10,251 nt of DNA from Bacteroidota bacterium (GTDB lineage Bacteria; Bacteroidota; Bacteroidia; Cytophagales; Cyclobacteriaceae): assembly GCA_003242315.1 (NCBI GenBank), contig QGUY01000138.1, forward strand, positions 1 through 10,251, read 5' to 3'. How positions within the stretch are numbered: the first letter of the stretch is position 1; each line of letters begins with the position of its first letter. Shown piece by piece: positions 1 to 6,351 of this stretch. The notes beneath the pieces were generated by a model. That model made no database searches. It was not told the DNA's origin and saw only the letters and a program-made list of their open reading frames with translations. A program made the translations under genes and the position numbers.

Positions 1-915
1 CTTTTTTAGGGTACCCCCCGTCTTGGTTTTATTGCCCCGCGTGAAGCCGAGCCGACCCAGCAACAGGTAAGTCCTCGGAAGAAGACGCTGGTTATCTGTA
101 TCGCTAATGATCCGCAGCGCGGCGTACGCTGCTTCCGTTGCCGCTTCAGGGTCCTGCCCGTTCAGCAGGTATTCGGCGAGGGCGAGGTTGATCTCCGCCT
201 GACTGATCCGGTCGTCAATGGATTGCGCAATAGAATCAGCTTCCCTTAATGATCGAATGGCGTTTGCGGTATCACCCACAGCCTCGTAGACAAGGCCAAG
301 TTCCATAAGTGCAGACAACACGCCGCGGGGTGCGCCAATGGTCTTTCGCAGTTCATATGCCTTTAACGACATACGGAGCGCCTTTTCCACGTCGTTTTGC
401 GACTTGTACAGGTTGGCGAGGCTGCGCGCAACGTAGGATTGCCCGACAATGTCGTTGGTTGCAGCGAAAATCTCCTCGGCACGAATGAAATTGTTATATG
501 CCCGGGCCATGTCGCCCCGGTCGAAGAACAACCGACCAAAATTGTTATAGCCAAACCCCAGTTGAACAGAGTCACCTTCCTGGTCAGCCAATTCAATCGC
601 CCGGGTGTGATATTCGAACGAAGCCTCGTAGTCCCCTTTGTACGCCATGGCCAGCCCTATAAAACTCAACGGCTTGGAAAGGCCTTTTGCCAGCTCTAAT
701 TCTTTGCCAAGAGCGTAGGCCATTTCACAGTAATAAATAGTGCTGTCCGGATAGGATAATCGGTATTCGAAACCGAGGTCGTTAAGGAGATTAAATCGAT
801 CTATCCCGTTGGAAGCTCGAAGAGCCGCCTTTAGACTATCAATCCTGGAGACGTTCTGTGCCTGTATTAGCACAGGCAGCGCAAAAAAGAGAAAAAAACC
901 AACTATCCGGTTCAC
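1..915 (-). CDS. Secreted tetratricopeptide-repeat protein, C-terminus beyond the left edge
   Basis: The reading frame is open from a GTG at 915 to the window edge, giving 305 residues without a stop. Residues 1-20 form a signal peptide: MNR, a hydrophobic run GFFLFFALPVLIQA, then a likely cut before QNV. From about residue 40 the protein is a chain of helical TPR units, roughly 40-73, 84-111, 121-152, 161-192, 201-233, 241-270 and 281 onward. Typical TPR positions are visible, such as YNNFGRLFFDRGDMARAYNNF and MELGLVYEAVGDTANAI. No in-frame ATG lies close upstream, so GTG is the likely start; I see no clear Shine-Dalgarno site. In Bacteroidota, proteins beginning this way often continue into a membrane segment and a histidine kinase or a DNA-binding domain, but that part is outside the window, so a signalling role is only an inference. 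The TPR fold is well supported; the partner and function are unknown. Confidence 0.85.
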   Translation of the reverse strand, partial: MNRIVGFFLFFALPVLIQAQNVSRIDSLKAALRASNGIDRFNLLNDLGFEYRLSYPDSTIYYCEMAYALGKELELAKGLSKPLSFIGLAMAYKGDYEASFEYHTRAIELADQEGDSVQLGFGYNNFGRLFFDRGDMARAYNNFIRAEEIFAATNDIVGQSYVARSLANLYKSQNDVEKALRMSLKAYELRKTIGAPRGVLSALMELGLVYEAVGDTANAIRSLREADSIAQSIDDRISQAEINLALAEYLLNGQDPEAATEAAYAALRIISDTDNQRLLPRTYLLLGRLGFTRGNKTKTGGTLKK

Positions 916-1017
916 CTGGCTCTGATTGAAATGCGATCCCGGTCTTTGCCGCCAATATACGCAAAAGGGCATCTCCTTTTTGAAGATTTTTATAACCACC
1001 CCAGGGGTTTTTCAGGA

Positions 1018-2241
1018 CTACGGTTCGATGTAATCCAGATCGTTATGGAAGGTCTCGGCAAGCAGACTTAGCGCCCCGAGGGCGACAACAATAGTTCCTA
1101 TCCCCACAACCAGTGCAGCATTGAGGATACCCCATTGATCCTTCGCCTCAACAAAAAAGAAATTCAGCATGGGAAGCGTGCCCCGAATGAAATTAGGCAC
1201 GGTCGTCGTCACCGTGGCCCGCAGGTTCGTACCGAACTGCTCGGCCGCAATGGTTACAAACAGGGCCCAGTAACCCACGGAAATGCCGAGCATAACGCAC
1301 ATAAAGTATAGGAACTCTGTAGACCTGATCGGGGCATACACATACAACACAACCATGAGGCCAGTAAGTAAAATAAAAAGCCGCACCACCTTTTTCCGGC
1401 TTTTCATCCATTGGCTGATGAGTCCGCTGGCCATGTCTCCAATGGCCAGACCGACGTAGGTGAACATGACAGCTTTGCCGGCGACAACACCTTCCGCGAT
1501 GCCGAGCGCGGTTCCGAGTTCAGGCGACAGAATTACCAGGATACCCACGACGTACCAGGTAGGCATTCCAATCAGAATGCACCCCATATATTTTTTGAAG
1601 CGCCTCAGGTTGGTAAAAAGCAACAAAAAATTGCCACGGCTCGCGTCAGTCTGCTTGAGTTTGGCAAATAGTCCCGACTCGAATACCCCGATCCGCATGA
1701 TAAGCAACAGGATACCCAAGCCACCTCCGATGAAATACGCGACCCGCCAGTCGAATGCCTCGGCAATAAAATACGCCAGCACGGCGCCAAACATGCCGAC
1801 CGTTGCAACGAGTGCGGTACCATAGCCCCTGACCTCCTTAGGTAGTATTTCAGCCACGAGCGTGATGCCCGCGCCCAGTTCTCCGGCAAGACCTATACCC
1901 GCGAGGAATCGGATTACCGCGTACTGGTTAACATCAGTCACAAATCCATTGGCGATGTTCGCTATGGAATAAAGGAGAATGGAGCCGAAGAGAACGGACT
2001 TTCTGCCCTTCCGGTCGCCGAATATTCCCCAGATAATACCGCCTAGAAGCAGCCCGACCATTTGGAAGTTGATCAGACGTATTCCCTGGTCAAGTACTTC
2101 CGCATCGGGAACGCCAATACCCTTAAGGCTTGGGATTCTGACGATCCCAAACAGCAACAGGTCGTAAATATCTACCATGTAGCCGAGCGCGGCAACGATA
2201 ACAGGCGTGCTAAAGAGATGCCTGCGAACAGATGGGTTCAT
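1018..2241 (-). CDS. MFS transporter (sugar/metabolite:H+ symporter type)
   Basis: This encodes 407 residues from the ATG at 2241; a TTG at 2247 would add two residues and has a purine run (AGGAAG) at slightly better spacing. The protein is almost wholly hydrophobic, with about 12 predicted membrane segments and a central cytoplasmic loop near residues 190-220. The family signature between segments 2 and 3 is present as GDRKGRKS (75-82), and RFLAGIGLAGELGAG (111-125) fits the fourth segment. Acidic residues in the first segment (D24, D27 in VDIYDLLLFG) recall the aromatic acid/metabolite:proton symporter branch. It belongs in the inner membrane and probably moves a small metabolite with protons. 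It is divergent from the biotin operon, which leaves open a link to biotin or a precursor, but nothing in the sequence proves a substrate. I found no convincing terminator in the 102 bp before the next minus-strand gene, so co-transcription with the TPR gene is possible. Confidence 0.9.
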   Translation of the reverse strand: MNPSVRRHLFSTPVIVAALGYMVDIYDLLLFGIVRIPSLKGIGVPDAEVLDQGIRLINFQMVGLLLGGIIWGIFGDRKGRKSVLFGSILLYSIANIANGFVTDVNQYAVIRFLAGIGLAGELGAGITLVAEILPKEVRGYGTALVATVGMFGAVLAYFIAEAFDWRVAYFIGGGLGILLLIMRIGVFESGLFAKLKQTDASRGNFLLLFTNLRRFKKYMGCILIGMPTWYVVGILVILSPELGTALGIAEGVVAGKAVMFTYVGLAIGDMASGLISQWMKSRKKVVRLFILLTGLMVVLYVYAPIRSTEFLYFMCVMLGISVGYWALFVTIAAEQFGTNLRATVTTTVPNFIRGTLPMLNFFFVEAKDQWGILNAALVVGIGTIVVALGALSLLAETFHNDLDYIEP

Positions 2242-2287
2242 CGGCAAACGGGGGTAACTTCCTGCATTCGTAAAAGCACAATGTATT

Positions 2288-2309
2288 CGAAAAAATAAAT
2301 ATTTCTTCG
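2288..2309. promoter_or_regulatory. Imperfect palindrome in the divergent promoter region, candidate operator
   Basis: The arms CGAAAAAATA (2288-2297) and TATTTCTTCG (2300-2309) are inverted copies with one mismatch in ten positions, separated by AA. A third, direct copy of the right arm, TATTTGCTTCG, follows at 2311-2321 with one inserted base. The site lies 46 bp before the transporter start and 42 bp before the reductase start, where a regulator could act on both genes. It does not resemble the BirA operator half-site TTGTAAACC or the BioR/BioQ boxes as I remember them. A TTTG at 2313-2316 could be part of a Bacteroidota -33 element, but no good -7 element follows. The A+T-rich content makes a chance match possible. 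Confidence 0.35.
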
Positions 2310-2351
2310 GTATTTGCTTCGAAATTTAACTCGCTACAAAAACCCTTTGCT

Positions 2352-3233
2352 ATGAAGTACACGGAAGGCATGCTGCAGCCCGGAGCAATGAAAGACAAGA
2401 CCATCATTATAACCGGTGGCGGGACGGGTCTCGGAAGGTCTATTGGGAAATACATCCTGCAGCTTGGTGGCAACATAGTGATCGCAAGCCGCAAGGAAGA
2501 CGTGCTTAACAAAACCGCTTCGGAACTCACGAGAGAAACTGGAGGTCAGATTCTCGCTGTCGGCTGCGACGTACGCCATTACGAAGAAATTGAAAACGTG
2601 ATACGTCAAACCGAAGAACGCTTCGGTGCGGTTCACGGTGTACTCAACAATGCTGCCGGAAACTTCATCAGCCCAACCGAACGACTATCACACCGCGCCT
2701 TTGACGCTGTTGTCGACATTGTTCTGAAAGGCACTTACTATTTTTCGCTGGCAGCAGGGAAAAATTGGATTGCCAAGAAACAGCCGGGTGTGTTCCTGAA
2801 TATTGTAACAACCTACGCCTGGACAGGTTCAGGCTATGTTGTACCCTCAGCATGCGGTAAGGCAGGCGTGCTTGCCCTCACACGATCACTCGCAGTAGAG
2901 TGGGCTCGCTATAATATACGCACGAATGCAATTGCACCAGGACCGTTCCCGACCCAGGGGGCATGGTCGCGGTTGCTGCCCGGCGAACTTGCAGAAAAGT
3001 TCAATCCCGCAAACCGAATCCCGCTTAAGCGGGTTGGACATCATCAGGAAATCGCCAACCTCGCGGCTTACCTTTTGTCGGATTACTCTGCTTTCGTAAA
3101 CGGCGAGGTGATCACTATCGACGGCGGTGAGTGGCTGAGAAACGGAGGCGAGTTCAGTCACCTGGAAACAATACCTTCGGAGATGTGGGACCGCCTGGAA
3201 AAAATGCGCTCTCAGCAGACGGCAAAAGGATGA
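2352..3233 (+). CDS. SDR-family 2,4-dienoyl-CoA reductase-like oxidoreductase
   Basis: This 293-residue protein has the Rossmann motif TGGGTGLG (21-28), the NADP-selecting basic pair in SRK (46-48), a CDV motif (72-74) and NNAAG (99-103). The usual SDR YxxxK tyrosine is replaced by serine. The set N104, Y155, S166 and K170 falls at the same spacing as Asn148, Tyr199, Ser210 and Lys214 of human 2,4-dienoyl-CoA reductase, and stretches such as GNFISPTERLS and TGSG-VVPSA match that enzyme. The expected reaction is NADPH-dependent reduction of 2,4-dienoyl-CoA during oxidation of unsaturated fatty acids. I chose the ATG at 2352 because, as I recall, related Bacteroidota proteins have a similar N-terminal extension. 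ATG 2370, preceded by GGAAGG, and ATG 2388 are alternatives. Its stop overlaps the bioF start, so it is the first gene of the biotin operon. Family membership is strong; the true substrate is not proved. Confidence 0.9.
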   Translation: MKYTEGMLQPGAMKDKTIIITGGGTGLGRSIGKYILQLGGNIVIASRKEDVLNKTASELTRETGGQILAVGCDVRHYEEIENVIRQTEERFGAVHGVLNNAAGNFISPTERLSHRAFDAVVDIVLKGTYYFSLAAGKNWIAKKQPGVFLNIVTTYAWTGSGYVVPSACGKAGVLALTRSLAVEWARYNIRTNAIAPGPFPTQGAWSRLLPGELAEKFNPANRIPLKRVGHHQEIANLAAYLLSDYSAFVNGEVITIDGGEWLRNGGEFSHLETIPSEMWDRLEKMRSQQTAKG

Positions 3234-4363
3234 ACGAATTTCTGATTCGGGTCAACGAACAACTTCAAGCGCAAAAGAACCGCGGCCTGTACCGTCAGAC
3301 CAGGGTTGTCCCTGAAGGCTGGAAAGACTTCACCTCCAATGATTACCTGGGTCTTGCCCGTTCCGACGAACTCAGAAATTCTATCCAGGATTTCCTTTCG
3401 AATTTGTCAAACAGTCGCAATGGAAGCGGAGGATCCAGACTGCTGTCGGGTAATACGCCACTTGCAGAAGATGTCGAAAGCTTCGTTGCCCGCGTTGCCG
3501 GAACAGAACACGGGCTGCTTTTTAGTTCAGGCTACATGGCCAACCTGGGCGTGCTGTCGTGTCTTCCCCAGCGCGGCGACACTGTCTTGTATGATGAGCA
3601 AGCTCACGCTTCATTGAAGGATGGCATCCGCTTATGCCTGGCGAATCGCTACAGCTTTCGCCATAACGATATGGACGACCTGAGACGAAAGCTGACCCGG
3701 GCGAACGGTACGGTATTCATTGTCGTCGAGTCAGTGTATTCAATGGACGGCGACCTCTGCCCTCTTGCCGACCTGGTTGGACTCGCCCAACAGTACAGCG
3801 CCGTGCTTATTCTTGATGAAGCGCATGCAACCGGTATTTATGGGGAAGACGGCGGTGGATTGGCATCATCACTTGGTTTTGAAAAAGAAATACCCATTCG
3901 CATTCTCACCTTCGGAAAAGCGATGGGCAGTCATGGCGCATGTGTATGCTGTTCCGCAGCGGTGCGCAGCTACCTTGTAAATTTTAGCCGTCCCTTTATT
4001 TACACAACGGCAATGCCAGATCATAGCCTTGCTGCGATCCGCTGCAGTTTTGAATTTGTGCGCAAGCATCCGGAATTGAGAAACACGCTCGCACAAAAAA
4101 TCTCCTTGTTCCGACAGCATTATGCGCATGACACCGGCAGCACTACTGCAATTCAACCCGTGATCATCGGCGGCAACGACAAAACCCGTGCCGCAGCATC
4201 CGCACTGCAATCGCTGGGCTATGATGTACGACCTGTGCTGTCCCCGACCGTAAAACCAGGAACGGAAAGGTTAAGAATATGTCTGCATGTCTACAACAGT
4301 AATGAGGAGATTGTAGCATTGGCGGGTGAGCTGAATAAGTTGGCAGTTGGCAATGAGCAGTAA
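3230..4363 (+). CDS. bioF: 8-amino-7-oxononanoate synthase (KAPA synthase)
   Basis: BioF is a cytoplasmic PLP enzyme that condenses a pimeloyl thioester with L-alanine to give 8-amino-7-oxononanoate, CoA or ACP, and CO2. The protein has 377 residues, close to the family's usual 380-390. It shows GSGGSR (65-70), the cofactor-stacking histidine H126 in AHASLK, SMDGD (171-175), DEAHATG (196-202) with the PLP-binding aspartate, and the Schiff-base lysine K230 in LTFGKAMGSHG. VKPGTERLRICLH (341-353) matches the conserved C-terminal substrate region. The ATG at 3230 overlaps the upstream stop as ATGA and is preceded by AAAAGG. An in-frame ATG at 3131 would add 33 unlike residues inside the reductase gene and is rejected. 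The overlap implies translational coupling to the reductase. The last residues (LAVGNEQ) are read from a degenerate heptamer repeat that continues past the stop. Confidence 0.96.
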   Translation: MNEFLIRVNEQLQAQKNRGLYRQTRVVPEGWKDFTSNDYLGLARSDELRNSIQDFLSNLSNSRNGSGGSRLLSGNTPLAEDVESFVARVAGTEHGLLFSSGYMANLGVLSCLPQRGDTVLYDEQAHASLKDGIRLCLANRYSFRHNDMDDLRRKLTRANGTVFIVVESVYSMDGDLCPLADLVGLAQQYSAVLILDEAHATGIYGEDGGGLASSLGFEKEIPIRILTFGKAMGSHGACVCCSAAVRSYLVNFSRPFIYTTAMPDHSLAAIRCSFEFVRKHPELRNTLAQKISLFRQHYAHDTGSTTAIQPVIIGGNDKTRAAASALQSLGYDVRPVLSPTVKPGTERLRICLHVYNSNEEIVALAGELNKLAVGNEQ

Positions 4364-4400
4364 GCGGTGTGAGCGTAGCGTGAGTGTGAGAGTGAAGAAG
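4339..4400. repeat. Degenerate heptamer array across the bioF stop, then GTGAG-rich spacer
   Basis: The bases read in steps of seven as GTTGGCA, GTTGGCA, ATGAGCA, GTAAGCG and GTGTGAG, starting at 4339. They run through the bioF stop codon (4361-4363) and pass into GTGAGTGTGAGAGTGAAG (about 4379-4396). The spacer to bioD is 52 bp, in an operon whose other junctions overlap. An ATG at 4353 opens a 16-codon reading frame (4353-4403) that ends 12 bp before the bioD start; it is probably a by-product of the repeat. Similar heptamer and GAGTGT runs occur near 9971-10051. Confidence 0.6.
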
Positions 4401-4415
4401 TAAAAAAGTAACAAG

Positions 4416-5027
4416 ATGGACTTCTTTGTGACGGCAATAGACACAGATAGCGGCAAGACCCTTGTCTCCGCCATACTATGTGAGGCGTTGCACGCTGACT
4501 ATTGGAAGCCGGTACAAGCGGGATTACCCCGTGATGCCGATGTCGTGAAAGACCTCGTGACCAACAAGACGACAACCATTCATCCTGAGCGATATATATT
4601 GCAACACGCAATGTCACCACACGCGGCGGCGCGACTTGAAAGTATCACAATACGTACTGCTGATTTCACGCGGCCGTCCACATCGCGGGATCTGATCATC
4701 GAAGGTGCCGGTGGTTGCCTGGTCCCTCTTAACGACACGGAGTTTGTTATCGATCTTGTTCCCAAGCTAAACGCTGAAATCATCCTGGTGGCCGATTTGT
4801 ATCTCGGCAGCATTAACCACACGTTGCTTACCGTGGAGGCGCTTCGAACCCGAGGATTGAATCCCCTTGGCATTATCTTTAACGGCGAACCCAACACCGA
4901 AAGCGAACGCATCATCTGTCATCACAGCGGATTAAAGGTTTTGCTCCACATCGGGAAAGAGCCGGTGATAAACAGGCAAATGGTAAAGAAGTATGCAGAA
5001 CAGTACAACAGGTTGCGGACCCAATGA
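4416..5027 (+). CDS. bioD: ATP-dependent dethiobiotin synthetase
   Basis: BioD closes the ureido ring of dethiobiotin from 7,8-diaminopelargonate, CO2 and ATP in the cytoplasm. The protein has 203 residues, shorter than the roughly 225 of E. coli. It begins FFVTAIDTDSGKT (3-15), the P-loop. The substrate lysine K31 lies in YWKPVQAG, SPHAAA (67-72) matches the conserved SPH region, and EGAGG (96-100) is the second nucleotide/substrate loop. N156 in IIFNGEP suits the base-recognition asparagine. The first glycine of the usual GTDTxxGKT loop is alanine (A7) here, a mild departure. The ATG at 4416 has only an A-rich leader without a clear Shine-Dalgarno site. The 3' end overlaps bioA by 35 bp, so the two are probably translated together. 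Confidence 0.94.
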   Translation: MDFFVTAIDTDSGKTLVSAILCEALHADYWKPVQAGLPRDADVVKDLVTNKTTTIHPERYILQHAMSPHAAARLESITIRTADFTRPSTSRDLIIEGAGGCLVPLNDTEFVIDLVPKLNAEIILVADLYLGSINHTLLTVEALRTRGLNPLGIIFNGEPNTESERIICHHSGLKVLLHIGKEPVINRQMVKKYAEQYNRLRTQ

Positions 5028-6291
5028 GTGGCTGGACGTCGACCGTCGCATCATATGGCACCCATTCACGCCTCTGGGTAAAAAAGAACCTCCCCTCTTG
5101 GTTACCGCTGGTCGGGGTGCCTACTTGCACACCTATGATGGCCGCGCCATTCTCGACGCTGTGTCATCGTGGTGGGTAAACCTTCACGGCCACGGACATC
5201 CGGAAATTGCCAAGGCCCTTGCTGCGCAAGCGGAAACGCTTGAGCATGTAATCTTCGCGGGGTTTAGCCATAAGCCAGCCATTGAGCTTGCAGAACAACT
5301 CCAATCCGCGCTACCATTTCCGCAAGGACGAATCTTTTACTCCGATAACGGAAGCACCGCAGTGGAAGTCGCGCTCAAAATCGCCCTCCAATACTGGTAC
5401 ATTTTCGGACGCGAAAAACGTAAAGTGATTGCCTTGCGGGGAGCGTATCACGGAGACACATTCGGCTCTATGGCTGTTGGAGAACGCGGACTCTTTACGC
5501 GACCCTTTCACCCCTTGCTGTTCGAAGTCACTTTCATTGACTTTCCTTCACCCGATGCAGCAGAAAATGCATTGCAACAATTCAGGTCAGTCGTCGAAAA
5601 TGATGATGTCGCTTGCTTCATCTACGAACCCCTGGTGCAGGCAGCGGGTGGCATGAGGATGTACTCCGCTGACGTGCTCGAAAGGATGCTCGGGTATGCG
5701 AAAGAAAAAGATGTGCTGTGTATTGCTGATGAAGTGTTCACGGGATTTGGGCGCACCGGAAAAATGTTCGCCAGCGAATACCTGAAGCAGCCCCCGGACC
5801 TCATCGCGCTTTCCAAGGGACTTACAGGAGGAACGCTGCCTTTGGGCGCAACGGCTGTGTCGCAGAAAGTATATGAAGCATTCGAAGACGTTGGACCGGA
5901 ACGCACGTTTTATCACGGCCATTCATATACGGCAAACCCTATTGCCTGTGCCGCGGCTAACGCCAGTTACCGCCTTTTGCGGCAGCAGGAATGTCAGGCC
6001 GCGATTGCCCGCATCTCACGTTTGCATGCCGACTTCGTGATGAAGATTCACAGCCATCCCCGCGTGCGCGACGCGCGGTCGCTGGGCACAATCCTCGCAG
6101 TTGAAGTTGAAGCTGGAGAAACGCGGTATGACAACCAGATCGCAGCAGATATGTATCGCTTCTTTCTGGATCGCAACATTCTGTTACGACCACTGGGCAA
6201 TGTTATTTATACCGTGCCACCCTATGTGGTCACGGATGAGGATTGCCAGCGTATCTATACCGCGATTGCGGATTTTCTTGACCGACTTTAG
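4993..6291 (+). CDS. bioA: Adenosylmethionine--8-amino-7-oxononanoate transaminase (DAPA synthase)
   Basis: BioA is a class III PLP aminotransferase that turns KAPA into 7,8-diaminopelargonate; the classical amino donor is S-adenosylmethionine. The protein has 432 residues, the usual size. Against E. coli BioA it keeps the SSWW tryptophans (58-61), Y152 and D155 of AYHGDT, D246 of IADEVF, R254 of GFGRTGK, the Schiff-base lysine K275 and R399 of RPLGNVIY. Two substrate-site positions differ: E. coli Tyr17 is F25 (WHPFT), and the GPT loop is GHS (309-311). The ATG at 4993 lies inside bioD; no in-frame start exists between it and the conserved IWHPFT, so the 35-bp overlap is probably real. AAAGAAG just upstream may serve for ribosome binding. 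It ends the operon, facing a convergent gene. Confidence 0.95.
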   Translation: MQNSTTGCGPNEWLDVDRRIIWHPFTPLGKKEPPLLVTAGRGAYLHTYDGRAILDAVSSWWVNLHGHGHPEIAKALAAQAETLEHVIFAGFSHKPAIELAEQLQSALPFPQGRIFYSDNGSTAVEVALKIALQYWYIFGREKRKVIALRGAYHGDTFGSMAVGERGLFTRPFHPLLFEVTFIDFPSPDAAENALQQFRSVVENDDVACFIYEPLVQAAGGMRMYSADVLERMLGYAKEKDVLCIADEVFTGFGRTGKMFASEYLKQPPDLIALSKGLTGGTLPLGATAVSQKVYEAFEDVGPERTFYHGHSYTANPIACAAANASYRLLRQQECQAAIARISRLHADFVMKIHSHPRVRDARSLGTILAVEVEAGETRYDNQIAADMYRFFLDRNILLRPLGNVIYTVPPYVVTDEDCQRIYTAIADFLDRL

Positions 6292-6304
6292 GATCGTCCA
6301 TCGG

Positions 6305-6348
6305 CCCTGAGCGCAGTCGAAGGGTGGTCCCTGAGCCTGTCGAAGGGC
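6305..6348. repeat. Two tandem copies of a short dispersed repeat between convergent genes
   Basis: Copy one is CCCTGAGCGCAGTCGAAGGG (6305-6324). Copy two is CCCTGAGCCTGTCGAAGGGC (6329-6348). They start 24 bp apart. Each has CCCT/AGGG ends that can pair, giving small hairpins on either strand. They fill most of the 60 bp between the bioA stop and the stop of the convergent barrel gene. A third copy, inverted, lies at 10127-10147 next to the rRNA terminator. From memory, the same words are widespread dispersed repeats in Bacteroidota and other bacteria. A role at transcript ends is inferred from position only. Confidence 0.75.
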
Positions 6349-6351
6349 TAA

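Noticed and set aside
963..980. AAAAGG / CCTTTT inverted repeat upstream of the TPR gene, possible terminator of the transporter gene
   Set aside because: The stem has only six mostly A-T pairs and the tail has few T residues, so it is too weak to call.
1460..1825. 121-residue plus-strand reading frame antisense to the transporter
   Set aside because: It is a shadow of the strongly supported transporter frame, with no recognisable motifs.
2245..2247. TTG start for the transporter
   Set aside because: An ATG lies two codons downstream and adds no risk to the family match. The TTG has slightly better purine spacing, so it is noted as an alternative only.
3131..3229. In-frame 33-residue extension of BioF starting at 3131
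   Set aside because: It lies entirely inside the reductase gene, does not resemble BioF, and the ATG at 3230 has an ATGA overlap and the normal family start.
4353..4403. 16-codon reading frame across the bioF end
   Set aside because: It falls fully inside the heptamer and GTGAG repeats, and its product is low-complexity and basic, with no leader-peptide logic.
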